This document shows, in pieces, positions 53,951 through 61,226 of a stretch of 64,000 nt of DNA (within the stretch, counting starts at the first letter, position 1; each line of letters starts with the position of its first letter). The DNA is taken from the NCBI GenBank assembly GCA_001689415.1, contig LUJM01000102.1:6988-70987 (forward strand), in the 5' to 3' direction. The DNA is from Bacteroidales bacterium M2 (GTDB taxonomy: Bacteria > Bacteroidota > Bacteroidia > Bacteroidales > Muribaculaceae). Both the position numbers and the translations under genes were made by a program. A model generated the notes under the pieces. That model searched no databases and was not told where the DNA came from. It was given only the letters and a program-made list of their open reading frames with translations.

Positions 53951-55240
53951 TTGAAACAGTTATTCAGTGTCATAGTTCTCATCGTTTTGTCAGTTTTTGT
54001 AGCTGATGCAAACCTTGCTGTGCCGTTGTTGGACAGCCTCGATGTGGAATACAGCTACGACCGCACCGGCAGCGGCCAAAAGCTTGGCAAGAGCGTGTAC
54101 GTGGGTCCAAAACCGAAATACCCTTTCCGCCCCGGACTGTTCCGCAGTCCGATCCGGGACATAGGTGGTACATTTATACCGGTCGACACCGTGGATATTG
54201 GCGGAACGACAGTAAGTACAGATTATTTCGGAGCGTACGAATACGTTGACGGTAATTTCTCGCGACTCAACACGGCCACTGGCTACCGCGACAGCGTGGG
54301 CACGCATGTCTACGTTCGCGACTGGCAGGGCAATATCCGCGCGGTGGTGCGCAAGGGCGATGACGGCAGCACCGTCCTCGAACAGGCCACCTACTACTAC
54401 CCCTACGGCATGCCCATGGCCGAATCTACCAACCCCACCGCCAACCGCTACAAATACACCGGCAAGGAACTGCTCACCGACAAAGGCTTTAACTGCTACG
54501 ACTACGGCGCACGCTTCTACGACCCCGCGACAGGTATTTGGCTGTCGGCAGACCCTCTTGCTCATGAAGATTATGGAACATCGCCTTTCGTATTCTGTGG
54601 GGCTAACCCCATAAACAGGGTAGACCGTAATGGTAAGATATGGGAAACTATTTGGGATGTCGGCAATGTAGTATATGATGTAGTCGCGGCGACATATTGC
54701 CACATTGACGGAGATCATGAAGCCGCGAAAGGACATTGGGTTGATGCCGGGGTTGATGTGGTTGCTGCGATTATCCCTTTTGTGCCGGCAGGAGCATCAA
54801 AAGTGGCCAAAGCATCAGCCGAGGTAGTCGAAAGCTCAGTCAAAGCTGCAAACAAAGCTGACAATGTTGTGAAAGGTACTGCAAAAGCCACTAGGGTTGA
54901 TGGAGTGGCAAAAGCAGAAAAAGCAGTCCACGGTAATTCAAAAGCCAGTACTAAAGCTCAGCATGTTTATGAGATTTTTGATAAAGAGACTGGCGAAGTT
55001 GTGAAAACCGGTATCAGCAGTGGTAAGATTTCCAAATCAGGCAAATCGTATAGAGCGACAAAGCAAGTCAATACTTGGAATAAGCAAGAAGGATGCGACA
55101 AATATGACTCAAGGATAGTTGAAAACATACCTGCCGGGCCGAATGCCAGAGTTGATGCGCTAAAGAAGGAGCAAGATAATGCGGATAGATTACGAGGATT
55201 GGGACAACTTAAAGACCCTGACAAACATAAACGGCCATAA
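53951..55240 (+). CDS. Orphan Rhs C-terminal cassette with nuclease-like tip
   Basis: 429 residues beginning at a TTG codon at 53951; an in-frame stop at 53936 excludes a longer form. Residues 1-20 form a signal peptide (KQLFSVIVLIVLSVFVADA), then about 35-185 repeat the end of the Rhs core, with the intact hallmark DYGARFYDPATGIWLSADPL. Next comes a hydrophobic pre-toxin stretch (about 225-270, VVAAIIPFVPAGASK). The last ~92 residues (338-429) begin HVYEIFDKETGEVVKTGIS, reminiscent of the GIY-YIG/URI nuclease pattern, with a following Arg (YRA) and Glu (ALKKEQ) in suitable places. That nuclease call is tentative. It has its own promoter and is followed by a candidate immunity gene. Confidence 0.75.
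   Translation: MKQLFSVIVLIVLSVFVADANLAVPLLDSLDVEYSYDRTGSGQKLGKSVYVGPKPKYPFRPGLFRSPIRDIGGTFIPVDTVDIGGTTVSTDYFGAYEYVDGNFSRLNTATGYRDSVGTHVYVRDWQGNIRAVVRKGDDGSTVLEQATYYYPYGMPMAESTNPTANRYKYTGKELLTDKGFNCYDYGARFYDPATGIWLSADPLAHEDYGTSPFVFCGANPINRVDRNGKIWETIWDVGNVVYDVVAATYCHIDGDHEAAKGHWVDAGVDVVAAIIPFVPAGASKVAKASAEVVESSVKAANKADNVVKGTAKATRVDGVAKAEKAVHGNSKASTKAQHVYEIFDKETGEVVKTGISSGKISKSGKSYRATKQVNTWNKQEGCDKYDSRIVENIPAGPNARVDALKKEQDNADRLRGLGQLKDPDKHKRP
54060..54501 (+). repeat. Duplicated Rhs core-end, orphan copy
   Basis: Copy of 51991-52432. Differences cluster in two short patches (around 54167-54210 and 54246-54310); the rest is nearly identical, so the duplication is recent or kept uniform by recombination. 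Confidence 0.85.
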
Positions 55241-55242
55241 GT

Positions 55243-56028
55243 ATGTATATCAAACAAATTAGAATCTTCATTTTAAAGAATCTGAGAGATAGTCATTTTC
55301 GCTCGGTCTTTGCTTATAGGATATATTTCCTGGAGTACAGTTTGTGGAAATATGTTCGAAAGAATAGATTCGAAACGGATGGAACGTTTGATTCTATCTT
55401 TATTGCTTTAGGGTCAGACGTAGTTTATTCTAGAATTAGAGATAACTCTGTCAATAAAATGCTTGAGGTTTTCCTACCTCTTGACATTAATCGATATGTG
55501 CAAAGTGATGACGAACAAAGATGTAGGTACTTTATAGAGCTTCTACGACAGGGCCTACAAATCGCGTCTAAAATTAAGAATATACCTTATCAAGAATTGA
55601 TGATGTTTGCAAACGAATTGACCGCCAATGACTTTGTGTATAAATGGCCTTTCAAAAATGTGATGTTACGTGATTATGGATTAAAAGTAAAATTTATCAG
55701 CGAACTAAGTACTAGAGATTATGTTCTTAAGCTACAGGCTTTCGAAAAGAAAAATCCCAGTCCAATTTGTGAAGGGCAAGTCGCGAGAATAAGACCTGAT
55801 AGCATTTTCTTTTCTAACCTTTCCCCAAAAATTGTTGTCGTAGGCGGACAGATATTGATTAACAATAGGTGGGGAGAAACGCTTTTATATATCAATATCA
55901 AAAGCCTTTTAGCTGGGACGCTTGATATTGATTATCCGGAATCTCCATTTCGTGATAATCCTCAAAAAAGCGAATGGTTCTATAGGCAGCAGGCAAATTT
56001 AAGATATGATAATTACAACTTTGAATAG
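55243..56028 (+). CDS. Candidate immunity protein for orphan Rhs tip
   Basis: 261 residues, no signal peptide, AT-rich. Mixed helical composition with a basic N-terminus (MYIKQIRIFILKNLRDSHFR) and a strand-rich C-terminal third (KIVVVGGQILINNRWGETLL). Family not recognised. It starts two bases after the orphan Rhs stop codon, which makes it the obvious immunity candidate; a cytoplasmic location fits a nuclease-type toxin. All functional statements are inferred from position. Confidence 0.6.
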   Translation: MYIKQIRIFILKNLRDSHFRSVFAYRIYFLEYSLWKYVRKNRFETDGTFDSIFIALGSDVVYSRIRDNSVNKMLEVFLPLDINRYVQSDDEQRCRYFIELLRQGLQIASKIKNIPYQELMMFANELTANDFVYKWPFKNVMLRDYGLKVKFISELSTRDYVLKLQAFEKKNPSPICEGQVARIRPDSIFFSNLSPKIVVVGGQILINNRWGETLLYINIKSLLAGTLDIDYPESPFRDNPQKSEWFYRQQANLRYDNYNFE

Positions 56029-56040
56029 TATCGATTAAGA

Positions 56041-56256
56041 ATGCATAATATGCTCGCTACCGCCCGCCATGCATGTGGTAGACATTGGGGCGTATCTGAC
56101 GGCGGCATGGTGTCCGTTATGAACAATAAACTTATGCACTCGACAGGAGAACATACCGACAGCCACACATATACCAACAACGCAGTAGTGCGACTTGTCA
56201 AAAAGACCGTCAGCGACAGAAACAGCAACGCAAACATCGGAGACGGAAGGAGATAA
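56041..56256 (+). pseudogene. Fossil Rhs fragment
   Basis: 71-codon open frame whose middle reads GEHTDSHTYTNNAVVRLVKK, a decayed copy of GDHTDSHTYAYDAAGRLVKE in the main Rhs gene near 51300; the DNA match there is also plain. The ends do not match. It marks an earlier Rhs cassette now reduced to a scrap. Confidence 0.65.
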
Positions 56257-56262
56257 GAAGTT

Positions 56263-56457
56263 ATGATAGCATCAATTTTGAAGATACTTGCAGCTTTAGA
56301 TTTCTTGATATGGGGGATATTACTCTTTATTCAGGGAATTAAGACTCTTGATGAATTTAAAGGTTATAGTAGTCAGTACGGAATGACATTTGCAAAAATT
56401 TGCATACCGCTACAGTTTTTATTAATAAGTTATTTGCTATTTGATTCTGCTTTCTGA
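56263..56457 (+). CDS. Tiny membrane protein A1
   Basis: 64 residues with two hydrophobic helices: LKILAALDFLIWGILLFIQG and a second near 43-62. A paralogue (A2) lies about 620 bp downstream with the same LDFLIWGIL/IDLLIWGIL and IKTLDEFKG/IKTIDELKG core. No known family. Could be immunity proteins for membrane-active toxins, given the Rhs context; unproven. Confidence 0.55.
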   Translation: MIASILKILAALDFLIWGILLFIQGIKTLDEFKGYSSQYGMTFAKICIPLQFLLISYLLFDSAF

Positions 56458-56514
56458 CCCCGGCAACTTTAAGATGTTTTAATTGAAATGGTTTAGCCTA
56501 CAATAGAATAAAAT

Positions 56515-56697
56515 ATGTTTAAAGGATTATTCTTAATTATAGCAGGTACCCTGCTTTTACTATATGCTATCAAGACAAGAAATAAATATAAATTATTTTC
56601 TTACGATTATTTTTGGACAATTAATAAGTTTTGCTTTTCGGTTTTGCTTATTATAATTGGTACTGCGTATCTTTGTTCGGCCTTTGGCTTGATTTAG
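56515..56697 (+). CDS. Tiny membrane protein B1
   Basis: 60 residues, two hydrophobic helices separated by the hydrophilic turn KTRNKYKLFSYDY. Nearly the same as B2 (57114-57323): LLLLYAIKTRNKYKLF and the C-terminal GLI are shared. Follows A1 by 57 bp. No recognised family. Confidence 0.55.
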   Translation: MFKGLFLIIAGTLLLLYAIKTRNKYKLFSYDYFWTINKFCFSVLLIIIGTAYLCSAFGLI

Positions 56698-56879
56698 GTG
56701 CAAAAAAAACTGTAAAAGATGCTGATTATAACTATACCGATACGGTTCTTAAGCAGGGAGCGGATTTAAAAGTCTCAGGTGCGAATAGGCTGGCAAGCGC
56801 AGCTGTTGACCATAAGCAGAACGAGTCAAATGATGAAACCCCGGCCCAGACTACAGAGGCCGAACAAGATAAGAAATAA
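56698..56879 (+). pseudogene. Charged C-terminal remnant of an unknown protein
   Basis: An open stretch encoding GAKKTVKDADYNYTDTVLKQ and a hydrophilic tail ending EAEQDKK follows B1 without its own credible start (the frame's only ATG lies inside B1). It looks like the tail of a lost gene, possibly another Rhs tip. Confidence 0.35.
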
Positions 56880-56886
56880 GATAATT

Positions 56887-57090
56887 ATGCTATATATAAT
56901 TTTAAGGCTACTCGCTGGTATAGACCTCTTGATATGGGGGATACTGTTTTTTATACATAGTATTAAGACAATTGATGAATTAAAAGGGAATATTAGTTAT
57001 GGGCAATATTTAGTTTTAAAATTTGGACAATCTTTTTTACTCCTTTTAGCTGCCTTTTGTCTGTTATCTGCTACTTTTGATTTGATGTGA
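56887..57090 (+). CDS. Tiny membrane protein A2
   Basis: 67 residues from the ATG at 56887, with two hydrophobic helices. Paralogue of A1: MLYIILRLLAGIDLLIWGIL and IKTIDELKG correspond to the A1 sequence, while the second helix has diverged. Confidence 0.55.
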   Translation: MLYIILRLLAGIDLLIWGILFFIHSIKTIDELKGNISYGQYLVLKFGQSFLLLLAAFCLLSATFDLM

Positions 57091-57113
57091 TATTCTGAGA
57101 TATTTCGATAGAT

Positions 57114-57323
57114 ATGATAAAAACTCTGTTTGAATCAGATATGTTTGTAGGCTTGTTACTAACAATAGGAGGGGGCCTATTACTGCTGTATGCTATCAAA
57201 ACAAGAAATAAATATAAATTATTTACTTATGGTTTTGACTGGACAATTGATAAGTTTGGATTATCCATTTTGCTTATTATTATAGGAATTGGGTATATAT
57301 GTTCATACTTTGGCTTGATTTGA
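57114..57323 (+). CDS. Tiny membrane protein B2
   Basis: 69 residues, two hydrophobic helices with KTRNKYKLFTYGFDWTIDKF between them. Paralogue of B1. A2 and B2 are 23 bp apart, repeating the A-B order of the first pair. Confidence 0.55.
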   Translation: MIKTLFESDMFVGLLLTIGGGLLLLYAIKTRNKYKLFTYGFDWTIDKFGLSILLIIIGIGYICSYFGLI

Positions 57324-57525
57324 ATGCATATATGAAACAGAAAACAATTGGATAAGTCATAGCTTTAATAAGCTGCAGGCAGATGCCGTGCCAATCGATT
57401 GAACGCGACAAAGTACGACTCAGAAGATAAAGATATGAATGAATCCACAATACTCATTTTTGGGTATTGCCATGCGATATTCTACTTGCTAATTTTGTAG
57501 TGGAAAAGTTTTACGGATTGTTTGT

Positions 57526-58083
57526 TCAGACCGCGGCGGGCCCTTCTTCGGGTACGTCGCAGTCTGTTTCATGGAACAGCCGACCCGCCGGCACTGCTGC
57601 CGGTACTCCGATGTTGTATTTAGTACCTATGCTGATATCGAAATCGGCATCGATGAGCTGGCGGGCGAGTTCGGGCTTTCGACGGAATCCGTGAATCACC
57701 CACCGTTGCCCGGGCTTTAGCTCTCGGCGTAGCTGCATCATACGACCGAAGCAACCTACACAATGAATAATCAGCGGTTTACACACTTCCTCGGCGATGC
57801 GAGCTTGCTCTATAAACACTCTTTCCTGCTCCTGCAAGGGAGCTCCGCGCTTCGAATCGAGCCCGGCCTCACCTATTGCCACCACCCTGGGGTCGGAAGC
57901 AAGTGCACGCAGACGAGCAAAAACCTCAGGGTCAACGCCTTCGCTATCCCACGGATGTACACCCACGCTATACCAGGCCTCGCCGGGCGCGGTATCGACA
58001 GTGTCGTCGGGACTGATATTTGTTATCATCGTCGGCCCCCGGCGGCCATGAGTGTGTATATCATCGAATTCTTCGAGCTTCAT
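57526..58083 (-). CDS. TatD-family metal-dependent hydrolase
   Basis: 185 residues from the ATG at 58083 (MKLEEFDDIHTHGR), which begins at the first metal-binding motif HxH. Other family motifs are the Glu in AIGEAGLD (about 95-102), His in PLIIHCVG and His in WVIHGFR. The C-terminal part is shorter than in E. coli TatD (about 260 residues), as in many Bacteroidetes members. The frame is open 39 codons upstream, overlapping yidD, but without similarity. Possible 3'-5' DNase or related hydrolase; substrate unknown. Convergent with the Rhs locus. Confidence 0.85.
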   Translation of the reverse strand: MKLEEFDDIHTHGRRGPTMITNISPDDTVDTAPGEAWYSVGVHPWDSEGVDPEVFARLRALASDPRVVAIGEAGLDSKRGAPLQEQERVFIEQARIAEEVCKPLIIHCVGCFGRMMQLRRELKPGQRWVIHGFRRKPELARQLIDADFDISIGTKYNIGVPAAVPAGRLFHETDCDVPEEGPAAV

Positions 58084-58087
58084 CGCG

Positions 58088-58330
58088 TCAGGGAACAGGG
58101 TCGTAGCCGCTTCCTCCCCACGGATGACATCGCAATATCCGCCTGATAGCAAGCCACATACCCTTAATCGGCCCGTGCTTGCGCAAGGCCTCGAGGGCAT
58201 ATTGGCTACATGTGGGCGTAAAGCGGCAACTCGGCGGTGTGAACGGCGAGATACATGAGCGGTAAAATACTATCGGGAGGCACAGCAGCCACACCATTGC
58301 GGCTCTAAGACATCTGATTATCTGCCGCAT
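58088..58330 (-). CDS. yidD: Membrane protein insertion efficiency factor YidD
   Basis: 80-residue protein with the family motifs [20 protein letters not shown] and the C-terminal [14 protein letters not shown]. Helps YidC-dependent insertion of membrane proteins, with a short N-terminal hydrophobic segment. Overlaps the end of rnpA by 26 bases, the widespread rnpA-yidD pairing. Confidence 0.96.
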   Translation of the reverse strand: MRQIIRCLRAAMVWLLCLPIVFYRSCISPFTPPSCRFTPTCSQYALEALRKHGPIKGMWLAIRRILRCHPWGGSGYDPVP

Positions 58331-58709
58331 AGTGCTGCTTTAGGGCATCGAGGATGCGGCACATCGCACGCTCTACCGCAGGGTAGTGCATAAGCTTGTT
58401 GCCGACATATATAAAAGCCACATCCACTCGCACCCCTTCTCCGAGGTCGTAGCAGGCATGATTGAGCCTGAATGCCTCGCGGATGCGGCGGCGCATCTGC
58501 ACTCGGTCTACGGCATGGTGCAGACGTTTTTTAGGAACCGATATCAAAAATGCTATCGGAGCATCAGACCGGCGGTTGTCGTTGCGGCGGGCTACTACTC
58601 GAAGCGGATAGGCAAGCCGCGAAAACTCAACTTCGCCGCTGCCAAAGAGCTGGTCAATGGCAGTGGCGGAGCATAGTTTCTGTTTCTTGTATAGTCCGAA
58701 TTGTTTCAT
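58305..58709 (-). CDS. rnpA: Ribonuclease P protein component
   Basis: Basic protein of 134 residues that assists the catalytic RNA in maturing tRNA 5' ends. The start at 58709 ([14 protein letters not shown]) matches the family; twelve earlier codons are open but unlike it. The signature RNR-like motif appears as [17 protein letters not shown]. The RNA subunit gene is not in the window. Confidence 0.93.
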   Translation of the reverse strand: MKQFGLYKKQKLCSATAIDQLFGSGEVEFSRLAYPLRVVARRNDNRRSDAPIAFLISVPKKRLHHAVDRVQMRRRIREAFRLNHACYDLGEGVRVDVAFIYVGNKLMHYPAVERAMCRILDALKQHYAADNQMS

Positions 58710-58757
58710 GCCGGCAGATAGGCGTTCGATACGAGGCCTATACAACTATTTCGACTG

Positions 58758-59504
58758 TTAGTCAGCCTGTTCGCTAAGATAGAGATCCAGGGCCGAAGTC
58801 ATTGACGGAGCCTTGGGTGTGGGAGCCTCGATGTCGAGACGGAGTCCGGCATCCTGCACGGCCTTGACTGTGGCAGGGCCAAAAGCGGCTATGCGGATAT
58901 CGCCCTGCTGGAAGTCGGGGAAATTCTTGAGCAGAGACTCGATTCCCTGGGGGCTGAAAAATACGAGCATGTCGTAGTCAAAAGCCTCGTCCGGGCCGAA
59001 GTCATTGCTGACAGTGCGGTACATAGCCGCCTGTGTAACATTGAGCTTGTTGGCCGCAAGAAGGGCGGAGTCAGAACCATTGTTGACATCGCTCACGGCA
59101 AGAAGGAAATTCTCCGTCTTGTGCTTCTGCATTGCAGGTATCAAGTCGGCGAGCTTGCCTGTGGGAGATGCGAAAATCTTTCGTTTTCGGTATACGATAT
59201 ATTTCTGCAGGTAGTTGGCGATAGTCTCGCTGGTGCAGAAATACTTCATTGTCATAGGTATTGATATGCGCATTTCCTCGCACAGGCGGAAGAAATGGTC
59301 TACGGCTGTACGAGCCGTAAATACTATGGCTGTAAATTCAGCGATATTCACTTTCTGCTGACGAAATTCCTTGGCAGAAAGTCCCTCGACCTTGATAAAC
59401 GGACGGAATACCAACTCTACGTCGTGCTTCTGAGCTATGTCGAAGTAAGGCGACTTTTCGGTCGTTGGCTTGGGCTGTGATACAAGTATCTTCTTGATAT
59501 TCAC
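58758..59504 (-). CDS. hemD: Uroporphyrinogen-III synthase
   Basis: 248 residues; closes the tetrapyrrole ring in haem and cobamide synthesis. Two similar alpha/beta domains, with FTAIVFTARTAVDHFF and VFFSPQGIESLLKNF as the typical strands, and AAFGPATVKAVQDAG near the C-terminus. HemD is poorly conserved, but the pattern and the neighbour DUF4271, usually found beside it in Bacteroidetes, support the call. No other haem genes in the window. Confidence 0.9.
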   Translation of the reverse strand: MNIKKILVSQPKPTTEKSPYFDIAQKHDVELVFRPFIKVEGLSAKEFRQQKVNIAEFTAIVFTARTAVDHFFRLCEEMRISIPMTMKYFCTSETIANYLQKYIVYRKRKIFASPTGKLADLIPAMQKHKTENFLLAVSDVNNGSDSALLAANKLNVTQAAMYRTVSNDFGPDEAFDYDMLVFFSPQGIESLLKNFPDFQQGDIRIAAFGPATVKAVQDAGLRLDIEAPTPKAPSMTSALDLYLSEQAD

Positions 59505-59562
59505 TACTCGGTGCTATAAAATCGGTACAAAAAAAGTGGTTGCTGCATCGTTGCCGATAAGC

Positions 59563-60492
59563 TTAAATTACCGTGGTCAGAATGGCCGATATACGGTAGA
59601 TTGCAAGCAGCGGCAAAATTTCTAAGGTGCAAAGATACAAAATAAAATAAAGCAAAGACCAAATTTTTTGGTAAAAAATCCTAAAACTTTTAATAATAAA
59701 CATCAATCGCGCCGCAAAATAGATTGACAATGAAATAGTTAACAGCGCAGCATGCCATTGGGGCTGAAATACCATAAGCAAGGCCGGTATTACCATGCCG
59801 AGACCGGCATAAGCCTGTGTGGCGGCAAAGCCGCCCAGCCAGCGACGACGGCCATCGGCGGTAGTGAAGGTATAGCCTACCGTACGGTACGCACATTGCT
59901 GAAACAGATAATATGTCCCCAGCAGCCCCATAGAGGCAGCGGCTCCGGCAAAAGTAGGCGGCGAGGGCACACCGTGGAGATTGTAGAGCACGACCCCGCC
60001 GAATACTATGAATATCAAGGCAAGGATAGCAGCTATATAGCTTGGCACACTCTGCTCGTCGTCGAACACGTTGGGACGGCGGCGAACACTCCAAAGCTCG
60101 GCACGATAGGTCTTGAGTGCCCGGGCAACCGAGGAAGAATTGACTGCCGCAAGCACCAGCGACCCCATAAGCAAGGCAGCCAAAGGCGTGGAGTTGACAT
60201 ACGTCGGAGGCATACCCATCGGGGCAATGCCTTCGCTCAGGCCCGACGGAATCATGGGCATACGCGCCTGCGACATCGAATCGGCCAATGCCTCATTGCG
60301 CAGACTGTCGGCCTCGTCAACGGGTATAAAATGCGGTATGCGCCCCTCTACGGTGTCGGCGGCGATACTGTCAACAAGGACAGTGGTTATACCGTCGGCA
60401 TAGATCTGGCTCACATGCCCCGGCGGCTCGAAGGTCGTCGCGGGCAACGGGGCAATATGCACCTGTTGTATGCTGGTACTGTCGGCTGGCAT
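59563..60492 (-). CDS. DUF4271 membrane protein
   Basis: 309 residues. The N-terminal third (1-105) is soluble and Pro/Ala rich; then about six hydrophobic helices from residue 105 to the end (PLAALLMGSLVLAAVNSSSV, AAILALIFIVFGGVVLYNL and others), ending with an aromatic-rich stretch LLYFILYLCTLEILPLLAIY. This is the DUF4271 pattern, typically encoded next to hemD in Bacteroidales. Function unknown. One base separates it from the LOG-family gene. Confidence 0.85.
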   Translation of the reverse strand: MPADSTSIQQVHIAPLPATTFEPPGHVSQIYADGITTVLVDSIAADTVEGRIPHFIPVDEADSLRNEALADSMSQARMPMIPSGLSEGIAPMGMPPTYVNSTPLAALLMGSLVLAAVNSSSVARALKTYRAELWSVRRRPNVFDDEQSVPSYIAAILALIFIVFGGVVLYNLHGVPSPPTFAGAAASMGLLGTYYLFQQCAYRTVGYTFTTADGRRRWLGGFAATQAYAGLGMVIPALLMVFQPQWHAALLTISLSIYFAARLMFIIKSFRIFYQKIWSLLYFILYLCTLEILPLLAIYRISAILTTVI

Positions 60493-60493
60493 T

Positions 60494-61078
60494 TCAGAAC
60501 TTGGGCGATACTATGATGTCTTTTCGTGGCGCAAGGGCAAAGTCCACAGCCTCTTCTACCGACGATGCCACCCGGAAAAGCTTGTAGTGGTCAGAGGGCA
60601 TAAAGCCTTCCTGTATGCTCCGGTCGAAGAGAGATAGCAGCGGCGCGTAGTAGTTGTTGATATTGAGTATCACTATGTTGCCGCAGAATAGCCCGAGCTG
60701 GCGCCAGGTGATGATTTCCATTAGCTCTTCGAAAGTTCCTATACCCCCGGGCATGGCGATGCAGCCATAGGCAAGCTCGGCCATTCGCGCCTTTCTACTG
60801 TGCATGTCGGGCACAACGTCGAGGGTATCCATATTGGGATGCCCCCAGCCCCGGTCGATCATGAACTGAGGTATAACGCCGTGATTGCGTCCACCGGCAG
60901 CAATGGCACCGTCGGCAACGGCAGCCATAAGGCCGCTACGGCCCGCGCCGGATACGACTGTTGCCCCGCGCTCGGCAAGGGCTTTGCCAAGCCGGGTAGC
61001 GCTTTCAAGATATATGGGTGCAAGTTTCGCCGACGAGCCGCAATATACGGTCACTGCGAGTTCTTTGAGTTCTTTCAT
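60494..61078 (-). CDS. LOG-family (TIGR00730) Rossmann-fold protein
   Basis: 194 residues with the signature PGGIGTFEELMEIITWRQLG (about 110-129), part of the active site of nucleoside 5'-monophosphate phosphoribohydrolases such as cytokinin-activating LOG enzymes. N-terminal YCGSSAK and GAGRSGLMAAVADGA match the family. In bacteria the role is probably nucleotide salvage or clean-up. Encoded just upstream of DUF4271. Confidence 0.93.
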   Translation of the reverse strand: MKELKELAVTVYCGSSAKLAPIYLESATRLGKALAERGATVVSGAGRSGLMAAVADGAIAAGGRNHGVIPQFMIDRGWGHPNMDTLDVVPDMHSRKARMAELAYGCIAMPGGIGTFEELMEIITWRQLGLFCGNIVILNINNYYAPLLSLFDRSIQEGFMPSDHYKLFRVASSVEEAVDFALAPRKDIIVSPKF

Positions 61079-61226
61079 CTTATGCTGGTTTGGAGCTTTC
61101 GCTGTGCAAATTTACGAAATTATTCGATAACTCGTTTTTAAGTACCGTTTTTTGTTGCCACAGGCTACTGTTTAGGCCTATAAATAATGGCAATTCCGCA
61201 AGTCGCAGCTTGCGGAATAATAATAA

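Noticed and set aside
56631..56879. 82-codon ORF after the first tiny membrane protein pair
   Set aside because: Its start lies inside gene B1 in another frame; only the charged tail looks like former coding sequence, so it is listed as a remnant.
57324..57525. A further Rhs or toxin remnant (a KYDS-like stretch near 57410)
   Set aside because: The similarity to the orphan tip is only a few codons and could be chance.
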